A stretch of DNA of 64,000 nt, taken from positions 1 through 64,000 of the forward strand of contig WNLJ01000030.1 in the NCBI GenBank assembly GCA_017114885.1. The letters run 5' to 3'. Origin of the DNA: Neisseriaceae bacterium PsAf. Its GTDB lineage: Bacteria; Pseudomonadota; Gammaproteobacteria; Burkholderiales; Neisseriaceae. The notes under the pieces are model-generated. The model made no database searches. It was given only the letters and a program-made list of their open reading frames with translations, and was not told the DNA's origin. This document shows positions 39,601-51,190 of this stretch, piece by piece. The position numbers and the translations under genes are program-made. Position 1 is the first letter of the stretch. Each line of letters begins with the position of its first letter.

Positions 39601-41886
39601 ATGAGCGATACTTCAACTCCTTTTATTGGCCCCAATGACACCATCACCTTGGCAGAATATGCTGAAAAAGCTTATCTAGAATATGCCATGAGTGTCATTA
39701 AAGGCAGAGCTATTCCCAGTATTTCAGATGGACAAAAAGCCGTACAAAGACGTATTTTGTTTGCTATGAATGAAATGGGCTTAACCAACCAAGCAAAGCC
39801 TGTGAAATCTGCGCGCGTTGTTGGTGATGTAATTGGTAAATATCATCCTCATGGTGATACTTCTGCTTACGAAGCAATGGTTAGAATGGCTCAAGATTTT
39901 ACTTTGCGTTATCCCTTAGTAGATGGTGTTGGGAATTATGGTTCTCGTGATGGAGATGGCGCTGCAGCAATGCGATACACTGAAGCCAGACTAACACCTA
40001 TTTCAGAGTTGCTTTTATCAGAAATCAATCTAGGCACGGTAGACTTTATGCCAAATTATGATGGCGTTAATCAAGAACCAATAGACTTACCTGCTAGACT
40101 TCCCATGATACTTCTGAATGGCGCTTCTGGAATTGCAGTTGGTTTAGCCACTGAAATACCCTCTCATAATTTAAAAGAAGTAGCTGAAGCGACTGTAGCT
40201 CTCATTAAAAACCCAAATCTTTCTACTAAAGATTTAATGCAGTATGTAATGGGTCCAGATTTTGCGACAGGTGGACACATTATTAATTCAAAAGAAGAGT
40301 TATTACACATCTATACAACTGGTAAAGGCAGCGTTCGCGTTCGTGCTAAATATAGTGTAGAAAAATTGGCCAGAGGTCAATGGCGTATCATTGTACATGA
40401 AATTCCTCAAACTACTTCGGCACAGAAAATTCTGGCGCAAATTGAAAGCCAAACAAACCCTAAGCCCAAGGGAGGCAAAAAACAACTTACTCAAGAACAA
40501 AGTAATACCAAAGCACTCATACTTTCTGTTTTAGATAGAGTACGAGATGAATCGGACAGTGAAGAACCCACCCGTTTGGTATTCGAACCCAAATCTAGTC
40601 GCCAAGACCCAGAGGAATTTATGAATACCTTAATGGCACAAACAGATTTAGAACTAAATGTTCCTATTAATCTCATTATGATTGGCTTAGACGGAAGGCC
40701 TCAGCAAAAATCACTTAAAGATATCTTAGAAGAATGGATTGTCTTTAGAAATACTTGTGTTACTAGGCGCTTACAACATTGCTTAACTCAAGTTGAAAAA
40801 AGAATGCATATTTTAAATGGTCGTATGATTGTATTTATTCATATCGATGAAGTCATCGCCATTATTCGAGAATCCGGTGAGCCTAAAAAAGAATTAATCT
40901 CGCATTTTAAACTAACAGAAGTACAGGCAGAGGATATTCTTGAAATACGACTAAGACAATTAGCAAAATTAGAATGGATTAAACTTGAAAATGAACTTAA
41001 TAAGTTAAAAGAAGAAGCTCAAGAATTAATGCATTTACTAGCTAATGAAGATGCTAAAAAGAAATTAATTATTAAGGAAATTCAGTCTGATAGTAAAAAA
41101 TTTGGCGATGAAAGAAGAACTAAAATTGAGAAAACTGAACGTTCTTTGTTAAATCAAACAACTGCTGATGAACCGATTACTTTAATTCTATCGAAAAAAG
41201 GTTGGATTCGTTCCAGAGTTGGTCACCATTTAGATTTAAGTGCAACTAATTTTAAAGAAGGAGATGGGCAGCAACAAATCTTAGAAGCAAGAACGGTTTC
41301 TACCATCATATTACTAGATACCACAGGTCAATCGTATATGATTGACCCCGCGGAAGTCCCTAGCGGTAGAGGTGATGGCATCCCAATTGCTACACTTATT
41401 GACATCAACCCGCAAGCGAAAATTATCAGTATGTTAACAGGAGAGCCAGAAGAACAGGTTTTATTAACCAGCTCAGCAGGATATGGTTTCATTACTAATT
41501 TAGAACAGATGATGACTAAAATGAAAGCAGGAAAAAATATTCTTACGGTTCCTAAAAATCATCAAGCCCTAGTTCCTATTTTACTGCACGATGATGATCT
41601 CAAAAATGCAAATCTGGTTGCCGTAAGTGATGAAACCAGACTGATTGCTTTTCCTTTAAATGAAATGAAGTTCCTAAATAAAGGGAAAGGATTGCAAATT
41701 ATGTCTTTAGCTAATAATTATCAATTACAATACGTAACGGTTACTACCCAAGATACTTATAAGCTACATATCAAGAATCGAAAAAATACCTCAGTAGAAA
41801 CTTATCCTATCTCTGATATACTAACCACCAGAGGAAAAAAAGGAAAAGTATATAAATCAACACATCCTATTGTGGGTATTTCTTGA
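39601..41886 (+). CDS. parC: DNA topoisomerase IV subunit A
   Basis: ParC is the DNA-cutting subunit that, with ParE, decatenates daughter chromosomes. The active-site tyrosine is Tyr126 in [11 protein letters not shown]. The quinolone-resistance region reads [14 protein letters not shown], with Thr87 where most Neisseria have Ser87 and Glu91 retained. The C-terminal half is a ParC-type beta-pinwheel, weaker than in GyrA. It has 761 residues, close to neisserial ParC. There is no clear ribosome-binding site, so coupling to the upstream gene is possible. parE is not in the window. Confidence 0.95.
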   Translation: MSDTSTPFIGPNDTITLAEYAEKAYLEYAMSVIKGRAIPSISDGQKAVQRRILFAMNEMGLTNQAKPVKSARVVGDVIGKYHPHGDTSAYEAMVRMAQDFTLRYPLVDGVGNYGSRDGDGAAAMRYTEARLTPISELLLSEINLGTVDFMPNYDGVNQEPIDLPARLPMILLNGASGIAVGLATEIPSHNLKEVAEATVALIKNPNLSTKDLMQYVMGPDFATGGHIINSKEELLHIYTTGKGSVRVRAKYSVEKLARGQWRIIVHEIPQTTSAQKILAQIESQTNPKPKGGKKQLTQEQSNTKALILSVLDRVRDESDSEEPTRLVFEPKSSRQDPEEFMNTLMAQTDLELNVPINLIMIGLDGRPQQKSLKDILEEWIVFRNTCVTRRLQHCLTQVEKRMHILNGRMIVFIHIDEVIAIIRESGEPKKELISHFKLTEVQAEDILEIRLRQLAKLEWIKLENELNKLKEEAQELMHLLANEDAKKKLIIKEIQSDSKKFGDERRTKIEKTERSLLNQTTADEPITLILSKKGWIRSRVGHHLDLSATNFKEGDGQQQILEARTVSTIILLDTTGQSYMIDPAEVPSGRGDGIPIATLIDINPQAKIISMLTGEPEEQVLLTSSAGYGFITNLEQMMTKMKAGKNILTVPKNHQALVPILLHDDDLKNANLVAVSDETRLIAFPLNEMKFLNKGKGLQIMSLANNYQLQYVTVTTQDTYKLHIKNRKNTSVETYPISDILTTRGKKGKVYKSTHPIVGIS

Positions 41887-41930
41887 TATATGGAATACAT
41901 ACTTTATTTTTTGAATAAAAATTCCATATA
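41887..41930 (+). terminator. hairpin directly after parC
   Basis: TATATGGAAT (41887-41896) pairs perfectly with ATTCCATATA (41921-41930), and TTTATT/AATAAA extends the fold inside the loop. It begins at the base after the stop codon. No T tract follows, so it may stabilise or process the mRNA more than terminate it. Confidence 0.5.
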
Positions 41931-42019
41931 AACTAATGAAGAAAAACATATTTTCTCCTCCAAATGATTTTTTTTATGGTATATTACAGCGTGAACTTAT
42001 GATATTTAAGCTACTGTCT

Positions 42020-42565
42020 ATGAAAATTAATTCTATTGTTAAATATATTTTTTGTCTCAGTTTATGCCTACCCTCCACCTTAGTATTTGCCGATAAAATC
42101 GATGATATTATCGTGATTAACAATACTAAAAGTAGTAGCACCACACAAAATGCAAATACTATGCTTAACAAAGTAGATAATAAAAAACAAGCCGATGATT
42201 TGCTAATGAATGCCATGGGTATGTTAGGTGTTAATTACAAGTGGGGTGGTGACAATCCAAAAAGTGGTATGGATTGTAGTGGATTTATACAATATGTTTT
42301 TAAAACAACTCAGGATGTCAATCTACCTAGAACTGCACGAATGATGTCTCAACAAGGAATACCTGTTGCTAGAAATAACTTACAACCTGGTGATTTAATC
42401 TTTTTTGCCACTGGTAAAAGCAGAGCGGTCACCCATGTTGGTGTCTATATTGGTGATGATAAATTTATTCATACCCCTCGCACAGGTAAATCAGTAGAGA
42501 TTAGACCTTTATCCAATAAATATTGGACTAAAGCATATCTTTGGGCAAGGCGAATTGATAAATAA
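42020..42565 (+). CDS. NlpC/P60 family peptidoglycan hydrolase (C40)
   Basis: A periplasmic cysteine peptidase that should cut peptidoglycan stem peptides. The ATG at 42020 is chosen because it starts a proper signal peptide (MKINSIVKYIFCLSLCLPS, cleavage near VFA-DK). The earlier in-frame ATGs would put 28 extra residues before it and would overlap a -10-like TATATT near 41982. The catalytic cysteine is in GMDCSGFIQYVF, the histidine in VTHVGVYIGDD and the third polar residue in FIHTPRTGK. It has 181 residues with no extra binding domain. It follows parC and precedes the small gene at 42577 by 11 bases. Confidence 0.9.
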   Translation: MKINSIVKYIFCLSLCLPSTLVFADKIDDIIVINNTKSSSTTQNANTMLNKVDNKKQADDLLMNAMGMLGVNYKWGGDNPKSGMDCSGFIQYVFKTTQDVNLPRTARMMSQQGIPVARNNLQPGDLIFFATGKSRAVTHVGVYIGDDKFIHTPRTGKSVEIRPLSNKYWTKAYLWARRIDK

Positions 42566-42576
42566 AGAAAAATATT

Positions 42577-42792
42577 ATGCTTACTGATTTTTCTCACAAA
42601 TGGTTGGATAAAGATGGTAACGTTGTTGCCTGTAAAGAAAAAAATAAAGTAATGCAAGAGAATATGGAGGAATTTGCCCATAACGCCCAGGATATTCTTG
42701 AAGATGCTATTCTTATGGGTTGTGAAGAAGATCAAGTAAAAGAATTTATGATTAACTTGATTAAATCGCTTTCTAATCCATACAATGAGTGA
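42577..42792 (+). CDS. small acidic helical protein of unknown function
   Basis: I do not recognise this 71-residue cytoplasmic protein. After an N-terminal FSHKWLDKDGNVVACKEKNK it is almost entirely amphipathic and acidic (MQENMEEFAHNAQDILEDA ... CEEDQVKEFMINLIKSL), suggesting a helical pair. It has two cysteines. It starts 11 bases after the NlpC/P60 stop, and its stop lies two bases before the following glycosyltransferase start, so it is part of the same tightly packed transcript and probably translated together with the sugar transferase. Confidence 0.7.
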   Translation: MLTDFSHKWLDKDGNVVACKEKNKVMQENMEEFAHNAQDILEDAILMGCEEDQVKEFMINLIKSLSNPYNE

Positions 42793-42794
42793 TT

Positions 42795-43553
42795 ATGAAC
42801 TCTAAAATATCAGCACTCATTATTGCTAAAAACGAACAAGATAATATAACCGAATGCATTAAGAGCATTGCTTTTTGTGATGAAATCATTGTTATTGATG
42901 ATTTTAGTAGTGATGACACCGTATCATTAGCCCAATCTTTAGGGGCGACTGTTTATCAGAGAGCTATGGATGGTGATTATGGCTCACAGCAAACTTTTGC
43001 TATATCCAAAGCCAATAATCCGTGGCTATTATTTATTGATTGCGATGAGCGAATTCCCGAATTATTAAAAAATGAAATTTTGCAAACCGTTCAAAAATCC
43101 CCTTTAGCTGCTTACCAAATTAAACGCTTAAATCATTTTGGTACAAAAAGGGTTTATTTCGGTACCATGAGACCAGATTATGTTTGTCGTTTAATTCCCA
43201 AAGAAGGCACTTCGGTACAAGGAAAAGTACATCAAAAAATGCAACACCCCTACCCTGAACATAAGTTAAAAAACGGCATGCTTCATTACACTTATCAATC
43301 TTGGGAAGAGTATTATGCAAAATTTGAACGTTATACACAGCTTTCTGCTGAAAAATACCAGTTTGAAGGTAAAACCTCTCATTTCTTTTTAGATTTGATT
43401 TTTAAACCTTTTTGGGCTTTTATTAAAATGTATTTTATTCATCTGGGTTTTTTGGATGGAAGATTAGGTTTTGTTTTAGCTAAAAACCATTATTTTTATA
43501 CCTACACCAAATATGTACGCTTTTATTATTTACAACATCCTATTACAAAATAA
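42795..43553 (+). CDS. family 2 glycosyltransferase, LgtF/WaaE-like
   Basis: A GT-A fold glycosyltransferase of 252 residues. It has the N-terminal SALIIAKNEQDNITECIKSI, IVIDDFSSDDTVSLA, and the DxD-like FIDCDERIP. The middle LNHFGTKRVYFGTMRPDYVCRL ... VQGKVHQKM and the amphipathic C-terminus match the WaaE/LgtF group, which adds glucose to inner-core heptose. A role in lipooligosaccharide core synthesis is therefore likely but not proven. The ATG at 42795 is preferred over GTG at 42789. The next transferase starts four bases after its stop. Confidence 0.88.
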   Translation: MNSKISALIIAKNEQDNITECIKSIAFCDEIIVIDDFSSDDTVSLAQSLGATVYQRAMDGDYGSQQTFAISKANNPWLLFIDCDERIPELLKNEILQTVQKSPLAAYQIKRLNHFGTKRVYFGTMRPDYVCRLIPKEGTSVQGKVHQKMQHPYPEHKLKNGMLHYTYQSWEEYYAKFERYTQLSAEKYQFEGKTSHFFLDLIFKPFWAFIKMYFIHLGFLDGRLGFVLAKNHYFYTYTKYVRFYYLQHPITK

Positions 43554-43557
43554 ATAA

Positions 43558-44376
43558 ATGACTTTTGCTTGCTCTATTTCTTTAATTATTTCTACTTATA
43601 ATTGGCCCTCTGCACTCGCACTGGTTCTGAAAAGTGCTATAGAACAGTCTATGCCTCCTAGTGAAATTATCATTGCAGATGATGGCTCTACTGTTGAAAC
43701 CAAAAATTTAATTGATTCTTTTATTCAAAAAAGTTCTCTTCCTATTCAGCACGTATGGCAAGAAGATTTAGGTTTTCGTTTAGCTCAATCCCGTAACAAT
43801 GCTTTAAGAATTGCCAAAGGCGACTATATTGTTTTTATTGACGGTGACACTATCTTACATCCCAAATTTATCGAAGATCATTTATATCATGCACAAAGCA
43901 ATACCTTTGTTGTTGGTTCAAGAGTGTTACTTGGAGAAAATAGCACCCAAGACTTCTTAGACCAACAAGTTTTTCATTTTAACTTTTTCACTACTGAGGC
44001 TTCTAACAAGCAAAATGCTATTTATAGTCGTTTTCTATCCAATAAAACTGCTAAAAGAAGACGTGAGCCCGTACAAGAATTAATTTTTAAAATTCGTGGT
44101 TGTAATCTCGCCTGTTTTCGACAAGACATTATCGAGGTTAACGGTTTTAATGAAGATTTTTGTGGTTGGGGTCGTGAAGATTCAGAATTTGCTTTTCGCT
44201 TACTGAAAAAAGGATTGTGGATTAAACATATCAAATTTAATGCCATACAATACCATTTGTATCATCCAGAAAATACAAAGCAAAACCTAGAAAAAAACAA
44301 CGCTCTTCTAGAAAATATTCAGAAGAGCGATTCTTATCAATGCCAAAATGGCTTAATTCATATAACTAACGAATAA
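43558..44376 (+). CDS. family 2 glycosyltransferase with galactosyltransferase-like C-terminus
   Basis: A 272-residue GT2 enzyme: SLIISTYNWPSALALVLKSA, IIIADDGSTVETK, the DxD motif in VFIDGDTILHP, then NGFNEDFCGWGREDSEFAFR, the acidic motif of the C-terminal galactosyltransferase-like domain. It probably adds a hexose to the lipooligosaccharide core, like its neighbour. The last 11 bases overlap the end of sodC on the other strand, an unusually tight convergence. Confidence 0.87.
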   Translation: MTFACSISLIISTYNWPSALALVLKSAIEQSMPPSEIIIADDGSTVETKNLIDSFIQKSSLPIQHVWQEDLGFRLAQSRNNALRIAKGDYIVFIDGDTILHPKFIEDHLYHAQSNTFVVGSRVLLGENSTQDFLDQQVFHFNFFTTEASNKQNAIYSRFLSNKTAKRRREPVQELIFKIRGCNLACFRQDIIEVNGFNEDFCGWGREDSEFAFRLLKKGLWIKHIKFNAIQYHLYHPENTKQNLEKNNALLENIQKSDSYQCQNGLIHITNE

Positions 44377-44947
44377 CGCCACAAGCAATCCTACCCCCAG
44401 CATTACCTGTTGGTTGGGTTACAAAGTCATCTGGATCACTATGCAAAATAATAGAGTGACCTAAAATATTTTTGGCGGGATCATTGCAACCAATACACCA
44501 ACTATCGGTAGTAGTTTTAAAAGTATAATCAACATTACCCTCTTTATCGGCTAAAAAGACCCCAATATCGCCTTTGTGATAGCCATTTTTATGGCCCCAA
44601 CGACCGTGTTTATCCTGAGTAGGATTCCAATGTCCGCCAGCAGAGCTACCATCAGCAGAAGAACAGTCTGGATTTTCATGAACATGAATAGCATGTAATC
44701 CAGGTGGAACATTTTTAGCTTTTAATTGCAATAAAACAGTGCCTTCTTTTAAAGCGTAAACTTCAATTGTTCCTGACACCTGACTGCCACTTTTCGCTTG
44801 TAGAGGAATAATGACTTGTTCATCTGCACCTAGCACTTTTGATTTTGTATTTGAACTTGTTTTGATATCATTAGAGGACTGGCTAGAGCTACACGCTGCT
44901 AACATTAAAACACATAAAGAAGCTAATATTTTGTTCTGTTTTTTCAT
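44366..44947 (-). CDS. sodC: periplasmic Cu/Zn superoxide dismutase, lipoprotein
   Basis: SodC removes superoxide in the periplasm and protects against host or environmental oxidants. The ATG at 44947 starts a lipoprotein signal (MKKQNKILASLCVLMLAAC, lipobox LAAC). The earlier in-frame start would put 11 residues before it. Metal ligands lie in GLHAIHVHENPDC, GGHWNPTQDKHGRWGHKNGYHKGD and LGHSIILHSDPDD. The structural disulfide cysteines (NPDC ... RIACG) and the active-site Arg near the end (GGRIACGV) are present, plus an extra WCIGC pair. It has 193 residues. It follows gdhA by 22 bases. Confidence 0.96.
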   Translation of the reverse strand: MKKQNKILASLCVLMLAACSSSQSSNDIKTSSNTKSKVLGADEQVIIPLQAKSGSQVSGTIEVYALKEGTVLLQLKAKNVPPGLHAIHVHENPDCSSADGSSAGGHWNPTQDKHGRWGHKNGYHKGDIGVFLADKEGNVDYTFKTTTDSWCIGCNDPAKNILGHSIILHSDPDDFVTQPTGNAGGRIACGVIR

Positions 44948-44969
44948 ATTGAAATATTCCTTAATTGTT

Positions 44970-46388
<1,419 letters not shown>

Positions 46389-46544
46389 CTAGTAAATAAA
46401 TTCACTAAAATTATTCCTTAATTATAGTATTGATAATTGTTTTTTGGGAATTTATTTTTTGATAATTTGCTAGGTATGCGACCAAAGGTATGTAAAATAT
46501 TATAATTTATAGCCTAGAAGAAAACGCTCAAAATAAATTATGAA

Positions 46545-46573
46545 TTGAGAAGTTCTAAAACTTAAGCTAAAAT
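46545..46573 (+). promoter_or_regulatory. sigma-70 promoter of the Pcm-like gene
   Basis: TTGAGA (46545-46550), a 17-base spacer and TAAAAT (46568-46573) form a near-consensus promoter about 30 bases before the start codon. Confidence 0.65.
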
Positions 46574-46603
46574 AAGGCAGGCTAAATGTTAATGTGGTGA
46601 AAT

Positions 46604-47269
46604 ATGGATTTTGAGAAAGCACGCTATAATATGGTCGAACAACAAATCAGACCATGGGGGGTTTTGGATTTAACACTATTAGATGTATTAAGTGATATTC
46701 CTAGGGAGAAGTTTGTTCTTCCGGATCAGCTAGAAATTGCTTATGCAGAATTAGCACTTCCTTTGAAAAATGGTTCTGTCATGCTAGAACCTAAAATGGT
46801 GGCACGTTTGATTCAATCTCTCGAGCTTAATCCTGAAAAAGATGTTCTTGAAATAGGTACAGGATCTGGTTACGCTACTGCTATTCTTTCTAAACTTGCT
46901 AAGCAGGTAGATACTTTAGATAAAGATCCAGAACAATTAGAGTTTGCTAAAAGTGTTCTCGACGAATTAGATTTAGATAATATTGAGTATTATGCTAAAA
47001 ATGGCTTAAGTGAAACAACTTACCAAGAAATTGGTAAACAATATGATGCGATTTATATTGGCGGGGCAGTACACTATGTGCCTTCTTTTTTACTAAGTGC
47101 ATTAAAACCAAATGGCAAACTAATCGCTATTGTTGGTGAAACGCCAATCATGCATGCCACTATCTACAATAAAAATGGCAGTGACATTACTGAACAATCA
47201 CTGTTTGAAACCAACGTTCACTATTTACAAGAAAACTCAAACACCATAAGCAAAAAATTCTTGTTTTAA
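46604..47269 (+). CDS. protein-L-isoaspartate O-methyltransferase-like protein
   Basis: A Rossmann-fold, S-adenosylmethionine-dependent methyltransferase of the Pcm family with 221 residues. The start YNMVEQQIRPWGVLD is characteristic of this beta/gammaproteobacterial subgroup. The SAM loop is VLEIGTGSGYATAIL, and the substrate segment AIYIGGAVHYVP replaces the usual VTAAxxxIP of true repair enzymes, so activity on isoaspartate is not assured. It has its own promoter and GGTGA ribosome-binding site and converges with alr across 15 bases. In related bacteria such a gene often precedes tolC; here it does not. Confidence 0.85.
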   Translation: MDFEKARYNMVEQQIRPWGVLDLTLLDVLSDIPREKFVLPDQLEIAYAELALPLKNGSVMLEPKMVARLIQSLELNPEKDVLEIGTGSGYATAILSKLAKQVDTLDKDPEQLEFAKSVLDELDLDNIEYYAKNGLSETTYQEIGKQYDAIYIGGAVHYVPSFLLSALKPNGKLIAIVGETPIMHATIYNKNGSDITEQSLFETNVHYLQENSNTISKKFLF

Positions 47270-47284
47270 GAGAGTAAACCAGTA

Positions 47285-48349
47285 TTACTCAAGGTAAATT
47301 TTGTTTGCTCTTTTAAGGTGACACAATAATTCATAGGAAATCGTATTGGCTCTGAATGCGATTTCATTAACAGAAACGTGTTCTCCCCAAAGTTCTACTT
47401 CACTGCCAATACCCTGACCTTCTCTATTGAGCTCTATGGATAACATGTCCATAGACACTCTGCCTACTATCCTGCTTTTAACCCCATCAATCCAGACAGG
47501 ATTATCTTGTGAAGGCAGTCTAGGATAGCCATCGGCATAACCACAAGCAACCAAACCTACTCGCATATCATAAGGTGCTCTGAATATTCCACCATAACCA
47601 ATACATTCACCTTTTTTCAACTCTTTTACTGAAAAAACTTCTGAATGTAAATGCATGACTGGTTTTAGATGAGTATCTTTTGGTGCTTCTGGAATCGGGT
47701 TCAATCCATATAAAGCTATACCTATCCTAGAAATATGTTGATAGGCATAAGGATGATATAAAATTCCTGCAGAATTACAAATACTCTTCATATTTCCTGA
47801 TGCTTTAGTGGTATCGATAAAACAATCTAATTGATGTTGTGTAAAATCCAAATCCAACTCATCTGCAAATGAAAAGTGCGTAATATCTATGATGGCATCT
47901 ACTTGAGGATGATTTTGTAAACGTTTTAAAACACTCTCAAACTCTGTCGGCATAAAACCTGCACGTCGCATTCCTGTATCTAACTTGATCCAAACATTAG
48001 TCTGGTTATGCCATGTATGCTTGAAAAACCATTCTAATTGCTGAAAATTTTGAATAACTGGTGTCAAGTGATAATCATCCACTGCTTGATATTCTCTTTC
48101 AGAAAAAACACCCTCTAACAAAATAATCGGCTCTGTAATGCCATAATTTCTTATTTCCAGAGCTTCTTCTAAAAAAGCAACTGCAAACCCGTCAGCATAA
48201 CCTTGTAACGCCTGTGCACACCGAATGGCACCATGACCATAAGCATCTGCCTTAATAACTGCCAAAGCACTGCCTTTATGTTTTTGTTTTAAATAAATAA
48301 AATTATTAATTAAATGATTTAAATAGATATATGCTTTTAATGGTCTCAT
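47285..48349 (-). CDS. alr: alanine racemase
   Basis: Alr interconverts L- and D-alanine for peptidoglycan. PLP is bound by Lys33 in LAVIKADAYGHG, and the second catalytic residue is the tyrosine in CIGYGGIFRAP. VSMDMLSIEL is also conserved. It has 354 residues. The ATG at 48349 is used. An in-frame TTG four codons earlier is less likely. The gene begins only 12 bases after the gyrA terminator hairpin, and no classical ribosome-binding site fits between, so initiation may be weak or depend on readthrough from gyrA. Confidence 0.95.
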   Translation of the reverse strand: MRPLKAYIYLNHLINNFIYLKQKHKGSALAVIKADAYGHGAIRCAQALQGYADGFAVAFLEEALEIRNYGITEPIILLEGVFSEREYQAVDDYHLTPVIQNFQQLEWFFKHTWHNQTNVWIKLDTGMRRAGFMPTEFESVLKRLQNHPQVDAIIDITHFSFADELDLDFTQHQLDCFIDTTKASGNMKSICNSAGILYHPYAYQHISRIGIALYGLNPIPEAPKDTHLKPVMHLHSEVFSVKELKKGECIGYGGIFRAPYDMRVGLVACGYADGYPRLPSQDNPVWIDGVKSRIVGRVSMDMLSIELNREGQGIGSEVELWGEHVSVNEIAFRANTISYELLCHLKRANKIYLE

Positions 48350-48360
48350 GTCATTTACCA

Positions 48361-48392
48361 AAAATAAGCCAGAATTTTTTCTGACTTATTTT
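48361..48392 (-). terminator. terminator between gyrA and alr
   Basis: A 14-pair stem with one mismatch (48361-48374 with 48379-48392) and a TTTT loop begins eight bases after the gyrA stop. On the minus strand it ends in a short T run that merges into the alr leader. Confidence 0.75.
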
Positions 48393-48399
48393 CACCTAA

Positions 48400-50997
48400 T
48401 TAATGGATAATTGGCTCTGAATCATTCAATTCTTCTGTTGCTTCTTCTTTGGTTTCAGCAACTTTTTCCATACAAACCAAAGTCTCATCTTTATCCAAAT
48501 TAATAAGACGAACACCTTGTGCTGCTCGACCTGTTTCTCTAATCTGATTAACATGAGTGCGAATTAAAACTCCACCCGAAGTAATTAACATCACATCATC
48601 GGTCTCTTCAACCAGTGAAGCTGCCACAAGCATACCGTTACGTTCACCAGTATCAATCGCAATCACTCCTTGTTTGCCTCTATACCTCTTACGGTAACTA
48701 TCAACACTTGTTCTCTTGCCATAGCCATTTTGAGTTGCTGTTAAGACCATCGCCTCTTTATCCGTTTCTGGATGAGCTGCTAGCAAACTAATTACTCTTG
48801 CATCATCGGGTAACTTCATACCCCTCACCCCATGTGCTGTACGACCCACTGCCCTTACATCAGCCTCATCAAATCTAACCGCTTTGCCCTGATTAGAAAA
48901 TAACATGACTTCGTGTCGGCCACTGGTCTTGGCAACACCAACCAAACTATCTTCCTCAGATAAACTAATAGCAATAATTCCAGAACTTCTAGGATTAGAA
49001 AAATCCATTAATGATGTTTTCTTCACTGTCCCCAAACTAGTACACATGAATACGTATTCATCTCCTGTAAATTCCTTAACCGCCAAAATAGCACTAATGG
49101 TTTCATTTTCGGATAAATTTAATACATTAGTAACCGGTCTTCCCCTACTGGCACGACTACCTATTGGCAATTTATAAACTTTTATCCAATAACATTTTCC
49201 TAGTGAGGTAAAGCACAACAAATAATCATGAGTATTAGCCACAAAAAGTGTCTTAATAAAATCTTCTTCTTTAGTAACTGTTGCCTGCTTGCCTCTACCA
49301 CCTCTATTTTGGGATTGATAATCTTCAACTGGCTGTGCTTTGATGTACCCCGTATGTGATAGTGTTACTATCATTTCTTGAGGTGGTATTAAATCTTCAT
49401 CATCAATATCTCCACCAATAGGATCAATTTCTGTTTTTCTAGCATCGCCAAAATCTGTCTTGATTTGATTTAATTCATCACGAATAATTTCAGTAATACG
49501 CTCTCTCTTAGAGAGAATATCAATCAAATCCAATATAATTTCAACAACTTCCTTGTACTCAGAAATGATTTTATCTTGCTCTAGACCTGTTAATCTTTGT
49601 AAGCGCATATCCAAAATTGCTTGAGCTTGAACTTCGGATAAATGATAACCATCTGATTTTAAGCCAAAATCTTCACCAATTTCTTCTGGGCGAGATAAAT
49701 TTGCATCTACGCGCTCTAACATTGATTCCACTAGACTAGAACGCCAAGGTTTCGCCAACAAGGCTGACTTTGCTTCTGGCGGTGTCGCACTTGATTTAAT
49801 TAATTGAATAATTTCATCTACATTGGCAAGGGCTACTGCTAAACCTTCTAACACATGACCACGGTTACGTGTTTTTTTAAGCTCAAATACTGTTCTTCTA
49901 TAAACAACTTCTCGACGGTGTTTTAAAAATTCAACAATAAAATCTTTTAAATTAAGCTGTTTGGGATGTCCGTCGACCAACGCAATCATATTAATCCCAA
50001 AAGTATCTTGCAATTGTGTGAGCTTATACAATTGATTTAAAATGACTTCTGCATTTTCATTGCGCTTTAACTCAACAACAATACGAATCCCAGATTTATC
50101 TGATTCATCACGTAAATCAGAAACCCCTTCTATGCTTTTTTCTCTGACTAATACACCAATTTTCTCAACTAATTTGGCCTTATTCACTTGATAAGGAATT
50201 TCATCAATCACAATCGCTTCTCTATCCCCTGCTTTATGGAGAGGTTCTATATGCGCTTTACCGCGAATAACAACTCTACCACGACCAGTTCTATAGCCTT
50301 CTCTAACCCCTGAAATACCATAAATAGTAGCACCTGTTGGAAAATCAGGTGCGGGAATAATATCTATTAATTCATCAACAGATATGTCTTCATTATCTAA
50401 AACTGCCAAACAGCCATTAATTACTTCAGAAATATTATGCGGAGGAATATTCGTTGCCATACCAACTGCAATTCCTGAAGAGCCGTTAACCAATAATACC
50501 GGTATTTTAGAAGGCAAAACCACCGGCTCTTTTTCATTATTATCATAATTAGGAATAAAATCGACGGTTTCTTTATCTAAATCAGCTAATATTTCTTGAG
50601 CTATCTTATGCATGCGGATTTCAGTATACCGCATGGCCGCAGCCCCATCTCCGTCAATAGAACCGAAATTTCCTTGTCCATCGACCAACTGATAACGCAT
50701 GGTAAAATCTTGTGCCATTCTTACAATCGTGTCATAAACCGCTGTATCTCCATGTGGATGATATTTACCAATCACATCCCCCACAACCCTAGCTGACTTT
50801 TTAAAAGGTCTATTCCAGTAATTACTTAATTCATGCATCGCGAACAGCACCCGACGGTGTACTGGTTTCATACCGTCTCTCACATCAGGCAGCGCCCTAC
50901 CAACGATAACACTCATGGCGTAATCTAGATAAGACTGTTTCATTTCCTCTTCTAAACTAACTGGAAAAGTTTCTTTTGCAACAAATGGTTCTGACAT
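48400..50997 (-). CDS. gyrA: DNA gyrase subunit A
   Basis: GyrA cuts and rejoins DNA during negative supercoiling, with GyrB. The catalytic tyrosine is Tyr124 in [11 protein letters not shown]. The quinolone-resistance region reads YHPHGDTAVYDTIV, with Thr85 at the position of E. coli Ser83 and Asp89 at that of Asp87. The GyrA-box in the C-terminal pinwheel (QNRGGRGKQA) is intact, confirming GyrA rather than ParC. Starting at the ATG at 50997 it has 865 residues. An ATG-like start four codons earlier is weaker. It faces away from the small membrane-protein gene. Confidence 0.98.
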   Translation of the reverse strand: MSEPFVAKETFPVSLEEEMKQSYLDYAMSVIVGRALPDVRDGMKPVHRRVLFAMHELSNYWNRPFKKSARVVGDVIGKYHPHGDTAVYDTIVRMAQDFTMRYQLVDGQGNFGSIDGDGAAAMRYTEIRMHKIAQEILADLDKETVDFIPNYDNNEKEPVVLPSKIPVLLVNGSSGIAVGMATNIPPHNISEVINGCLAVLDNEDISVDELIDIIPAPDFPTGATIYGISGVREGYRTGRGRVVIRGKAHIEPLHKAGDREAIVIDEIPYQVNKAKLVEKIGVLVREKSIEGVSDLRDESDKSGIRIVVELKRNENAEVILNQLYKLTQLQDTFGINMIALVDGHPKQLNLKDFIVEFLKHRREVVYRRTVFELKKTRNRGHVLEGLAVALANVDEIIQLIKSSATPPEAKSALLAKPWRSSLVESMLERVDANLSRPEEIGEDFGLKSDGYHLSEVQAQAILDMRLQRLTGLEQDKIISEYKEVVEIILDLIDILSKRERITEIIRDELNQIKTDFGDARKTEIDPIGGDIDDEDLIPPQEMIVTLSHTGYIKAQPVEDYQSQNRGGRGKQATVTKEEDFIKTLFVANTHDYLLCFTSLGKCYWIKVYKLPIGSRASRGRPVTNVLNLSENETISAILAVKEFTGDEYVFMCTSLGTVKKTSLMDFSNPRSSGIIAISLSEEDSLVGVAKTSGRHEVMLFSNQGKAVRFDEADVRAVGRTAHGVRGMKLPDDARVISLLAAHPETDKEAMVLTATQNGYGKRTSVDSYRKRYRGKQGVIAIDTGERNGMLVAASLVEETDDVMLITSGGVLIRTHVNQIRETGRAAQGVRLINLDKDETLVCMEKVAETKEEATEELNDSEPIIH

Positions 50998-51190
50998 ATT
51001 TACTCTCAAAGACTAAAATAGGTATATTCTACCATATTCAGCCTATTACAAGGTACTTTTATCAAATGTCAGTTGCCATTTTTTGGCTTTTCTCTTACCA
51101 TTAACAAAACAAGCACCAAAGCATATAAACAGCTATTAAAAATAAAAACAATATAAAAATAAATCTACAAATCCAAGGATTGAAATTAGA

